Position numbers and translations under genes: made by a program. A stretch of DNA of 5,865 nucleotides. Source: Promethearchaeota archaeon (GTDB lineage Archaea; Asgardarchaeota; Lokiarchaeia; Sigynarchaeales; SOKP01). Position 1 is the first letter of the stretch. Every line of letters begins with the position of its first letter. Positions 1-5,863 of the stretch are shown here, in pieces. The notes beneath the pieces are model-generated. The model made no database searches and was not told the DNA's origin. It worked only from the letters and a program-made list of their open reading frames with translations. The stretch lies in the NCBI GenBank assembly GCA_016839655.1, contig JAEOTW010000105.1:1-5865 (forward strand), given 5' to 3'.

Positions 1-1
1 A

Positions 2-412
2 ATGGGTTTTGCTTTGGCAGATCCAGAGATTATTAAAGAGATGAATAGGGTAAAATTACCATATAATACAAATTATTTAGGCCAAATAGCCGCTTTGTCA
101 TGTATTAAGCACAGCAATAAAATTCTCGAAAGAAACAAAAGAGTTATTAAGGAGAGAGATAGATTAACAGAAATCTTAAATAGATTTGAAGGTATCAGTG
201 TTTTACCATCTGATTCAAATTTTATCTTCATTAAATTTGAAGATAAGTCTAAAACTCTCCAATTTGTTTGGGATTTGAAAGAAATGAAAATTCTGGTTAG
301 GCATTTTAGCAAACCGGGTCTTTATAACTACATTAGGGTTACTATTGGGATGGAAGAAGATAACGATAAATTTATTGAAGCATTTCAGAAAATAGCAGAT
401 AAATACTTATAA
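2..412 (+). CDS. hisC: Histidinol-phosphate aminotransferase, C-terminal part (5' truncated by window edge)
   Basis: This is the small domain and end of a fold-type I PLP aminotransferase. HisC transfers an amino group from glutamate to imidazole-acetol phosphate, giving histidinol phosphate in histidine synthesis, in the cytoplasm. The fragment opens with MGFALADPEII, the usual continuation of the SKxxxLAGLRxG segment, so the PLP-binding lysine should lie about ten residues beyond the left edge; the ATG at 2 is therefore internal, not a start. VKLPYNTNYLGQIAAL (residues 18-33) matches the family's VKxPfNvNxLxQ pattern. ILVRHFSKPG (97-106) followed by YIRVTIGMEEDNDKFIEAF (110-128) is the characteristic HisC ending, with Arg112 as the expected substrate-carboxylate-binding arginine. 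With full-length HisC near 350-370 residues, roughly 220 are missing. Related enzymes (aromatic aminotransferases, CobD-like decarboxylases) share the fold, so the exact substrate is probable, not proven. It ends in TAA; no strong terminator follows. Confidence 0.85.
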   Translation: MGFALADPEIIKEMNRVKLPYNTNYLGQIAALSCIKHSNKILERNKRVIKERDRLTEILNRFEGISVLPSDSNFIFIKFEDKSKTLQFVWDLKEMKILVRHFSKPGLYNYIRVTIGMEEDNDKFIEAFQKIADKYL

Positions 413-430
413 CTGTCAAAAAGCAAACAA

Positions 431-438
431 ATATATAA
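431..438 (+). promoter_or_regulatory. TATA box for the zinc-ribbon/longin-like gene
   Basis: ATATATAA stands 44 to 51 nt before the TTG start at 482, preceded by a purine-rich AAGCAAACAA that could serve as a TFB-recognition element. An archaeal start site about 25 nt downstream would fall near 459-463 and give a leader of about 20 nt containing AGGAG. It is inferred from position and composition in AT-rich DNA. Confidence 0.45.
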
Positions 439-446
439 TTTTAACA

Positions 447-464
447 TAATAATTGTAATAATTG
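447..464 (+). repeat. Perfect 9-bp tandem duplication (TAATAATTG x2) near the predicted transcription start
   Basis: TAATAATTG occurs at 447-455 and again, immediately adjacent, at 456-464. The pair lies between the TATA-like box (431-438) and the predicted start of translation, covering the likely transcription start. It could be a binding site for a regulator, or chance in AT-rich sequence; nothing further supports either. Confidence 0.35.
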
Positions 465-474
465 ACTAAATTTT

Positions 475-479
475 AGGAG
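475..479 (+). promoter_or_regulatory. Ribosome binding site AGGAG, unusually close to a TTG start
   Basis: AGGAG matches the archaeal anti-Shine-Dalgarno sequence but ends only 2 nt before the TTG at 482. In the same frame TAA at 467-469 closes the frame upstream and no ATG or GTG occurs before the zinc ribbon, so the TTG is the best start despite the short spacing. Confidence 0.45.
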
Positions 480-481
480 AG

Positions 482-1756
482 TTGAAAAAAATCCCTAAAT
501 CCTCATTTCCTTCAGATACGCCGAAAAATACGATTAAATGTCCATTTTGTGGATATATTATTACAAAACCTTTCCCTAAAGACAAACTCTGTCCTAAATG
601 TAGCAAATTCTTAGCTATTTTACATGATCTGAGTTCCGAAGGGAAGGAGAAAACTCAACCCAAACAATTTGAAACCAAGACTACTACTCTATCATCAAAA
701 TTGAGAGGTAAAGTAAAAATAAAAGAACAACCTATGTCTATTTCATTAGAAAGTAATGAGATTAAGTTATCTAAGGACGATTCTCCCTTAGAATATATAA
801 AACTACTAGGAATAACCTCTACGGATAGAACAGAGTTATACTGCAGTAACCAAAATTTTTCCTATTTATTGGAATTGACTAATAATCTTGATTTCATAGC
901 AACTGGTATTTTGGAAGGTGAACTTGATAAAATGTTGCTGGTTTCGGAAGAGAAAGAAACTAAGGAAAAATGTCAATTTTATGTTAAAGATGAGATAATA
1001 TATCTAGTCTACGGTAAGTTTCCGGATAAGAAGGGTAAGTGGTTACTAGAGCAAATGTCAAATTATTTTTCTGAATTAGTAAGAGGCAAGGATGTCAACA
1101 ATTTGAAGAAATTTGAGAAATATCAAATTGAACTGGAATTTGAAAAACGAACGAATTTTATTTTAAAGGAATATCTTACTCTACAGAAAGTTTTCTCTGA
1201 TCAGGAAATACCCTACGTTGAAGATTCTATTCGAATTGATTATTTAGGTCTTTCTTCTATGTCAATTGGAGTTATATCATTACTTATAGGAGAAGAGTTA
1301 GATATTGAATTACAAATGGAAGTCGAAAGTCTGGAAGAAGAGAAGGAAATGAAAGAATCGGTGTTAACAGCAAGAATTGAAGCAATTGCGGCCAATACTC
1401 AAGGAAATACTGGTGCTGTACCCCGTTGGATTGCTGTAAAATTAGGATTTCAGAAATATCGTTTTTTAACTTTTAAAAAATATACGAATGATTACTATCT
1501 TTCATTTTTATCTGAAGGAAATTTAGGGAAAATAACCAAGGTAGAAGAATTAATAGATGCGGAAGTTGAGCAAGCAATAAAAACTCCATTTTCAGGGAAT
1601 TTAAAACCTTTTAATGAATTAAAACTACGATTAAAAAACCTTTTCTTAAAAAGAAGGAAATTTCCCCCCTTTAATTTTGAAAGTGAAGAGGAAGAAGAAA
1701 AAGAGGAGACTTCTGAAGAAAAAGGGGAAAATGGTGATGAGACTGAAAAAGAATGA
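482..1756 (+). CDS. Zinc-ribbon protein with predicted longin-like domain and acidic tail (function unknown)
   Basis: I do not recognise a named family. Residues 20-40 form a zinc ribbon (CPFC, then CPKC after 13 residues). Residues about 55-100 are polar linker. Residues about 103-235 alternate beta strands and helices; DEIIYLVYGKFPDKKGKWLL (170-189) followed by a helix to about 200 resembles the strand-long helix core of longin/roadblock-like domains. A hydrophobic block follows (252-274, YLGLSSMSIGVISLLIGEEL), then a charged helix (276-300). Residues 310-365 (VPRWIAVKLGF, DYYLSFLSEGNLGKI) look like a second compact domain, and 391-396 (RRKFPP) precedes a strongly acidic tail (400-424). There is no signal peptide and no convincing membrane helix, so it is probably cytosolic. 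The TTG at 482 is the only standard start downstream of the in-frame stop at 467-469 that keeps the zinc ribbon; AGGAG (475-479) is unusually close, 2 nt away. It is monocistronic, convergent with the next gene. The longin assignment is inferred from pattern only. Confidence 0.8.
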   Translation: MKKIPKSSFPSDTPKNTIKCPFCGYIITKPFPKDKLCPKCSKFLAILHDLSSEGKEKTQPKQFETKTTTLSSKLRGKVKIKEQPMSISLESNEIKLSKDDSPLEYIKLLGITSTDRTELYCSNQNFSYLLELTNNLDFIATGILEGELDKMLLVSEEKETKEKCQFYVKDEIIYLVYGKFPDKKGKWLLEQMSNYFSELVRGKDVNNLKKFEKYQIELEFEKRTNFILKEYLTLQKVFSDQEIPYVEDSIRIDYLGLSSMSIGVISLLIGEELDIELQMEVESLEEEKEMKESVLTARIEAIAANTQGNTGAVPRWIAVKLGFQKYRFLTFKKYTNDYYLSFLSEGNLGKITKVEELIDAEVEQAIKTPFSGNLKPFNELKLRLKNLFLKRRKFPPFNFESEEEEEKEETSEEKGENGDETEKE

Positions 1757-1766
1757 ATATTGTAAT

Positions 1767-1774
1767 AAAAAAAA
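1767..1774 (-). terminator. Oligo-T terminator of the membrane receptor-like gene
   Basis: Eight consecutive A on the + strand read as T8 on the - strand, beginning 10 nt after the TAA stop (1785-1787) of the large - strand gene. Archaeal transcription ends efficiently at such T runs without a hairpin, and none is evident here. Confidence 0.5.
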
Positions 1775-1784
1775 TTAAAGATAT

Positions 1785-4079
1785 TTAGGCCGAAGAGATT
1801 TTTTCTTCTGCAATTCCGATAATTTCAAAATAATAATCAATATAATTCTTATTTACTATTATTCTATACCGGGATATAAATTCAGTTATCTCTCTCATTA
1901 AGGAGATTATTTCTCTAGGCTGTATCATTGTTTCTAATCTGTTCCTGAATTCGATTAATTTTCCTCTAACTCCACGAACGATTTGTTCTTCTACATCAAT
2001 AGGGAAATATTTGTTTACAATGAGATCTGCTTCCTTGAAAATAGTCGTCTCTCCAGTCCATTTCTTTATCTTCAAACTAAATTGATTTTCAAATGCTTCA
2101 GTAAATTTCTTAACTCGCTTATGGATTATTGGAAGGTCTTTTTCAGACATCAAAGCAATAGTAATGTAATCACCATGGTTCAAGATTACTTTTTTGTCTT
2201 CTTGATCTACTGTACGTAACGCCTTTTTACTACCTGTGGCTTCTCGAACAAAACTAGTCAAAGCAGAAATCATAGCTGAAATAAGCGCAGGATCCTGGAT
2301 TTCAATACCGAAGGAATATTCATAAATATTCAAGCCATCCTTGGTTAATACAAATAGGTTTTTTAACGATTTTTCCCAATTTCTCTGTCTAATAAATTTT
2401 CGAGAAACTAATGCGACAGGTGTAGATACTAAGGCTAAACCTACAGATAAAAGAACCCAAAAAATTATATCCACTGGAGCTTTTACAACTATTTTCGTAG
2501 AATAAATAGCCGCTTCTTTCCCATTTGTCCAGAAGACCTTAGCTTCATAAGTACCTTCTTTAATTCCTGAAGACAATGATATTTCAGAACTACTCATTGT
2601 TCCATTAATTGAGGTTAAACCAGATTCATTATGAACGACTTCACCTGAGGGAGAATATAAAACTACTTGACCAGCACCACCAGACACGGGATCATTAAAT
2701 GGATTCGTTATTCCTGCTTCCAATTTAATTGTTTGTCCTAATTGTAAAGAGGGCTTGCTTATAAAGTCACTACCTTGTTTTACCTTGGTAATGATCGAAT
2801 GACAATAACTTGGTGATTGAAATACTCCTGTATAATTACCTTCCTCTAAAGGTGGCCCAAAGAAGATTGTTATACCATAAAAAGATTTATTATAAAAGTC
2901 AATAGGTCCAAAGTATACATCGCTTAATTCCACATCATCTGGATCTAAAAAACTGACAAAACTCCAATCTTTTTCAAACAGAAATATTGGAGGGGGCCAT
3001 CCAAACGAAATTTCTTCATAAGGATATGTAATTGTCCACTCTATACGATTTTCATCTGCACTATATGTACCACTCCCATTGATAAGCATGAAATAATATA
3101 TTACAATCTCAAATTCAAGTGTTGGTATTGTCTGGTTGCTTAAGATGGTAACATTAATATTTTCAGATAAAGTGGCATCAAAAGTATATGTAGTAAATGA
3201 TTCATAACCTGAAAAACCCCAAGGAGTTATTTGGTAATTGGGGATTATGATTTCATTATTAATACTGAATTTAAGGTCTATATCCGCAGGGTCAATAAAT
3301 TTTGTGTATGTAAAATTACATAACATATCTAAAGTAGTATCATCTGTTACCGGGAACCAATTGACTTTATTTGGAGAATGTCGTGTAATCCCTTTATTAA
3401 AACTTGGATTAGTGTAATTTTCAGCCTTCCAGTAATTAATTTTTGTGTCATAATCTCCAGATATCCATACTTTTAACACAATGTTATACCTTTCCCCTGC
3501 TTCTAAAATGTTCTGACTAGGATATATAGAAATCCATTCATCAACAGTTTCGCGAGTATCATAATAATAATACCAAGCAATCTCATTTCGTAAAAATTTG
3601 TCATATATAAAGACATCATAATACCGAGTAATATTACTTGTAAAATTGAGGTATATCATAATCTCGTTTATCTGGCATAGTTCTGGGGCAATAAATTCTT
3701 GAGCAAAGAAGTAAGAGGAAGTTAAATTTACTTGTCTGGAGGTATTTTCAGCTATTAATAGAGATCCAATTCCTGAATAATTATAAAGATTACCTGCTCT
3801 TATATCTAAACTTCTTGCTTTATATTCTTGATCCCAATAAGTAGCATTATAATTGATAATGTTAGTACTTGAATTTTGGTCAGTCCAAGTTGAAAAAGTC
3901 CAATTTTCTTCAAAATACATAATTGAAAGATCACCTTCATAATCTCCTGAAAAAGAGAAATCTCCGTTACTAGAAGAAAGGACTCTATGTGTTGAAAAAT
4001 TTCTTGGGATATTATTTAAAACCATTGAGAAAATAATCAAACAAACCAGAAATTCAAAGAAAATATATTTTCTATTCAT
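1785..4079 (-). CDS. Predicted type I membrane receptor-like protein: glycosylated ectodomain, one TM helix, cytosolic longin/roadblock-like domain
   Basis: No named family is recognised. Starting at ATG 4077-4079 gives MNRK plus a hydrophobic run (residues 5-21), a clear signal peptide; a TTG 18 nt upstream is in frame but lacks a ribosome site and would bury that signal. Residues about 85-260 look like a beta-sandwich of the cell-surface, carbohydrate-binding-like kind (SYFFAQEFIAPELCQINEIM, LEAGERYNIVLKV). Residues about 430-535 look like an Ig-like domain (VVLYSPSGEVV, SINGTMSSSEIS, IKEGTYEAKVFWTNGKEA). Residues about 537-559 form one transmembrane helix, followed by a basic stop-transfer segment (RKFIRQR). 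The cytosolic part begins LFVLTKDGLNIYEYSFGIEI (575-594), continues with helix DPALISAMISALTSFVREAT, strands and a second helix to about 690; this order resembles longin/roadblock-like sensors common in Asgard archaea. A helical tail follows. Eighteen N-glycosylation sequons all precede the TM helix. Divergent promoter shared with the HEAT/LRR gene. Ligand and partner are unknown. Confidence 0.85.
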   Translation of the reverse strand: MNRKYIFFEFLVCLIIFSMVLNNIPRNFSTHRVLSSSNGDFSFSGDYEGDLSIMYFEENWTFSTWTDQNSSTNIINYNATYWDQEYKARSLDIRAGNLYNYSGIGSLLIAENTSRQVNLTSSYFFAQEFIAPELCQINEIMIYLNFTSNITRYYDVFIYDKFLRNEIAWYYYYDTRETVDEWISIYPSQNILEAGERYNIVLKVWISGDYDTKINYWKAENYTNPSFNKGITRHSPNKVNWFPVTDDTTLDMLCNFTYTKFIDPADIDLKFSINNEIIIPNYQITPWGFSGYESFTTYTFDATLSENINVTILSNQTIPTLEFEIVIYYFMLINGSGTYSADENRIEWTITYPYEEISFGWPPPIFLFEKDWSFVSFLDPDDVELSDVYFGPIDFYNKSFYGITIFFGPPLEEGNYTGVFQSPSYCHSIITKVKQGSDFISKPSLQLGQTIKLEAGITNPFNDPVSGGAGQVVLYSPSGEVVHNESGLTSINGTMSSSEISLSSGIKEGTYEAKVFWTNGKEAAIYSTKIVVKAPVDIIFWVLLSVGLALVSTPVALVSRKFIRQRNWEKSLKNLFVLTKDGLNIYEYSFGIEIQDPALISAMISALTSFVREATGSKKALRTVDQEDKKVILNHGDYITIALMSEKDLPIIHKRVKKFTEAFENQFSLKIKKWTGETTIFKEADLIVNKYFPIDVEEQIVRGVRGKLIEFRNRLETMIQPREIISLMREITEFISRYRIIVNKNYIDYYFEIIGIAEEKISSA
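1799..1804 (+). terminator. Possible oligo-T terminator of the zinc-ribbon gene, inside the 3' end of the opposite gene
   Basis: A T6 run lies 43 nt after the TGA stop (1754-1756) of the + strand gene and within the last codons of the convergent - strand gene. The intergenic space itself has no T run on the + strand, so the two transcripts probably overlap by some tens of bases. Confidence 0.3.
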
Positions 4080-4121
4080 GATAACATCTCTGAACAAATT
4101 AGGAGAATAATAAAATCTAAA

Positions 4122-4131
4122 GTATATATAA
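4122..4131 (-). promoter_or_regulatory. TATA box for the membrane receptor-like gene
   Basis: On the - strand this reads TTATATATAC, preceded by AAGAAATAG, a plausible purine-rich TFB-recognition element. Its centre lies about 47 nt before the ATG ending at 4079, so transcription should start near 4100 and leave a leader of about 20 nt. Confidence 0.5.
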
Positions 4132-4161
4132 CTATTTCTTTTGGTACTATTGTATTATCTT

Positions 4162-4169
4162 ACCATGGT
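4162..4169. promoter_or_regulatory. Palindrome ACCATGGT between two divergent promoters
   Basis: This perfect 8-bp palindrome is the most GC-rich spot in the AT-rich 138-bp divergent region and sits between the two TATA-like boxes (4122-4131 on the - strand, 4181-4190 on the + strand). That is a natural place for a regulator acting on both genes. A chance occurrence is possible, as the arms are only 4 bp. Confidence 0.2.
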
Positions 4170-4180
4170 TAGAAAATACG

Positions 4181-4190
4181 TTAAATAAAT
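4181..4190 (+). promoter_or_regulatory. TATA box for the HEAT/LRR gene, leaderless or near-leaderless start
   Basis: TTAAATAAAT is centred about 32 nt before the ATG at 4218. Transcription starting 25-30 nt downstream would leave at most a few leader bases, and no Shine-Dalgarno sequence precedes the ATG, which fits leaderless translation. The box overlaps a 13-bp inverted repeat (AAATAA-A-TTATTT, 4183-4195) that may be incidental. Confidence 0.45.
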
Positions 4191-4217
4191 TATTTCAAGC
4201 AAGATTTATAATTCATA

Positions 4218-5180
4218 ATGCAACTTAGTCCTGAAAAAATTTGGGAAGAATTTGAAAGCAATAGAATTAATAAGCAAACTGCTACAGATTTATTAACATC
4301 ATTAATTGAAAGTAGTATAAGGGACGAGATTAGATTAAATGCTATAAATAAATTAGTTAAAATAAGCCCTTCCGGAGATAAAATCTTTAAAATCCTAGAA
4401 AATATGATAGTTTCAGACGAAAACGCTGAAATTCGATATATATCAATAAAATATATTGGAGAAAAATATAAAAATAATGCTTTTACTCTATTAGAATGGG
4501 CAATTCAAAATGAAAGTGATTATAATTGCCTAATTGAAATAGTAAATCTATTGGGGAAATCAAATCTTGCTAAAGTTAAAGCAGTATTATTTAATGAAGT
4601 TCAAAAGTTTCTTAAAAAGAAATATCTAAATACAGAAACAAAAATTGAAAATAAAAAAATCAAAAAAGTATTGAAGAAATTACTAAAGGAAAAAGGTTAT
4701 GCAGAATTCACATATGATGAGTTAGCTAAAATTTTAATAAATATTTTAACTATTTCTAATCTATTCAAGCAATATCATAATGTATATTATGAAGTAAATC
4801 CACATAATGGCCTAATTGAAAAGCTAGATCTCTCCGACATAGAATATGAAGTAAAAGGAACACCATGGAGTTGGAAAAATAATATCGCTTCTCTTTCTGC
4901 AATACCAGGAATTCAATATCTAACTTCTATGCGCTATCTTGATCTTTCGAGTAATGAGATTACAGAACTCAAAGAATTAGCGTATTTACCAAATGTGACT
5001 CATTTGATTTTAAAAAATAACAGAATCAGTAATCATGAAAACCTTGAATACATCAACAATATGCCTAATCTCAAATATTTAGATTTAAGAGGAAACGAAA
5101 TCGTTAAAATTGTTAAAAAAAATGATTTTAATCCAAGTCTGAGAGTTCTTATGCATGATTCTTCTATAAAAATAGAATAA
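4218..5180 (+). CDS. HEAT-repeat and SDS22-like leucine-rich-repeat protein
   Basis: A soluble, probably cytosolic protein of 320 residues that joins two protein-binding repeat folds. Residues about 20-115 are paired amphipathic helices of HEAT type, for example SIRDEIRLNAINKLVKI (33-49) and NAEIRYISIKYIGEKY (69-84). A lysine-rich helical segment follows (125-160, largely KKxLKKLLKEK-like). From about 198 leucine-rich repeats begin: LIEKLDLSDI (199-208), MRYLDLSSNEITEL (238-251), VTHLILKNNRIS (260-271) and LKYLDLRGNEIVKI (285-298), spaced 22-25 residues apart with the LxxLxLxxNxI signature of the SDS22 class. These repeats usually form a scaffold for another protein; in eukaryotes SDS22-like proteins bind phosphatases, but no partner can be read here. 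No signal peptide or membrane helix is present. The start at 4218 lacks a ribosome site and looks leaderless. The gene is divergent from the receptor-like gene and convergent with the RuBisCO-like gene, 14 bp apart. Confidence 0.88.
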   Translation: MQLSPEKIWEEFESNRINKQTATDLLTSLIESSIRDEIRLNAINKLVKISPSGDKIFKILENMIVSDENAEIRYISIKYIGEKYKNNAFTLLEWAIQNESDYNCLIEIVNLLGKSNLAKVKAVLFNEVQKFLKKKYLNTETKIENKKIKKVLKKLLKEKGYAEFTYDELAKILINILTISNLFKQYHNVYYEVNPHNGLIEKLDLSDIEYEVKGTPWSWKNNIASLSAIPGIQYLTSMRYLDLSSNEITELKELAYLPNVTHLILKNNRISNHENLEYINNMPNLKYLDLRGNEIVKIVKKNDFNPSLRVLMHDSSIKIE

Positions 5181-5184
5181 AAAT

Positions 5185-5190
5185 AAAAAA
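5185..5190 (-). terminator. Oligo-T terminator of the RuBisCO-like gene
   Basis: On the - strand a T6 run starts 4 nt after the TAA stop (5195-5197) and continues as a T-rich tract (TTTTTTATTTTTATTC) into the 3' end of the convergent HEAT/LRR gene. It matches the usual archaeal intrinsic terminator, with no hairpin needed. Confidence 0.45.
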
Positions 5191-5194
5191 TTGT

Positions 5195-5863
5195 TTAATC
5201 TTCTATTAAAGCGGTTTTACCACTACCCCATACTCCAAGGGCGATCCCTAATTCTTTTAGTTCCTTGGCAGCTTGTTTTACGTTTTTTCCTTGCATAACA
5301 GCATCAATCGCTTGTCTAAAAGCTTTAGCTCCTGATGCGGGTCCGTCAGGATGGCTATGAATTCCTCCACCACTACCAATTAAAATATCATTACCTGCTT
5401 CTTTCATACATTTTTCAACCATTCCGGGAGTAATCCCTCCACTCGGCATTGGTAATGTTGGTCTGATGTGTTGAAGTGGAAATCGGAGCGCTTTAAGGTT
5501 CTGTTCATATCTCTCATCTAAAATCTCAGCTTTTCCATAAGGAGCAGGGATTACAACTGTATCGGCCCCACAAATTCTTGGTAACTTAGCAAATGTTAGC
5601 ACGCTTGTCATTCCGGTCCACATACCCCCAAAGAAAGTTCCCCCAAAATCCATATGCCCTAAAATCGGTACTTTTATTGATGGATCTTCGGCAATTTGTC
5701 TTAGAGCTTCAAATCCCGTAGTTAAGTAATTTATCATCAGAGCATTGGCGCCTAATTCTATCATTTTATCGGCGTATTCAAACATTTCTGGGAATTTGGT
5801 TGTAATGTTTATAGTGTATAAAGTTTTTTCTCCTTTTTCTGAGTCTGCTTTATCAACAGCTTC
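5195..5863 (-). CDS. RuBisCO-like large chain, C-terminal part (5' truncated by window edge), probably form IV
   Basis: The 222 visible residues are the C-terminal half of the RuBisCO large-chain barrel. The frame stays open to the right edge, so the ATG at 5785 is internal; the carbamylated-lysine motif (Lys201 in spinach numbering) should lie about 25 residues beyond it. Hand alignment to plant RuBisCO gives: H70 in LGHMDF at His294; M71 where Arg295 binds phosphate; V104 in GADTVVI where His327 should be; K111 in PAPYGK at the loop-6 Lys334; S141 in PMPSGGI at Ser379; and GSGGGIHSHPDGP (163-175) at the phosphate-binding glycines. Lys334 and Ser379 are kept but Arg295 and His327 are lost, which points to a form IV RuBisCO-like protein, a group that includes 2,3-diketo-5-methylthiopentyl-1-phosphate enolase, rather than a CO2-fixing enzyme. 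PAPYG also recalls the MtnW-type loop. The substrate cannot be fixed from half a protein, and a divergent form III is the alternative. Confidence 0.85.
   Translation of the reverse strand, partial: EAVDKADSEKGEKTLYTINITTKFPEMFEYADKMIELGANALMINYLTTGFEALRQIAEDPSIKVPILGHMDFGGTFFGGMWTGMTSVLTFAKLPRICGADTVVIPAPYGKAEILDERYEQNLKALRFPLQHIRPTLPMPSGGITPGMVEKCMKEAGNDILIGSGGGIHSHPDGPASGAKAFRQAIDAVMQGKNVKQAAKELKELGIALGVWGSGKTALIED

Noticed and set aside
73..312. Open frame of about 79 codons on the - strand
   Set aside because: It lies wholly antisense to the well-supported hisC fragment and its translation is a low-complexity, Leu/Ser-rich shadow with no recognisable domain.
1983..2219. Open frame of about 78 codons on the + strand
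   Set aside because: It is antisense to the cytosolic domain of the receptor-like gene, is Phe/Leu-rich as expected for a shadow frame, and has no ribosome site or promoter.
4005..4079. Lipoprotein signal with lipid-modified cysteine
   Set aside because: The only cysteine (in FLVCLII) is in the middle of the hydrophobic stretch and the preceding residues do not form a lipobox with a small residue at -1.
4078..4089. Minimal upstream frame (ATG TTA TCA TGA) overlapping the receptor-like start by four bases on the - strand
   Set aside because: Three codons are too few to support as a gene or attenuator, and such a frame easily arises by chance in the leader.
4080..4097. Upstream TTG start (4095-4097) for the receptor-like gene
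   Set aside because: It adds six residues including two charged ones before the natural MNRK n-region and has no Shine-Dalgarno sequence; the ATG at 4077-4079 gives a textbook signal peptide.
4350..4760. Local base composition even more AT-rich than the rest, as a sign of horizontal transfer
   Set aside because: The Lys/Asn/Ile-rich content of the HEAT-type helices explains it, and codon use otherwise resembles the neighbours.
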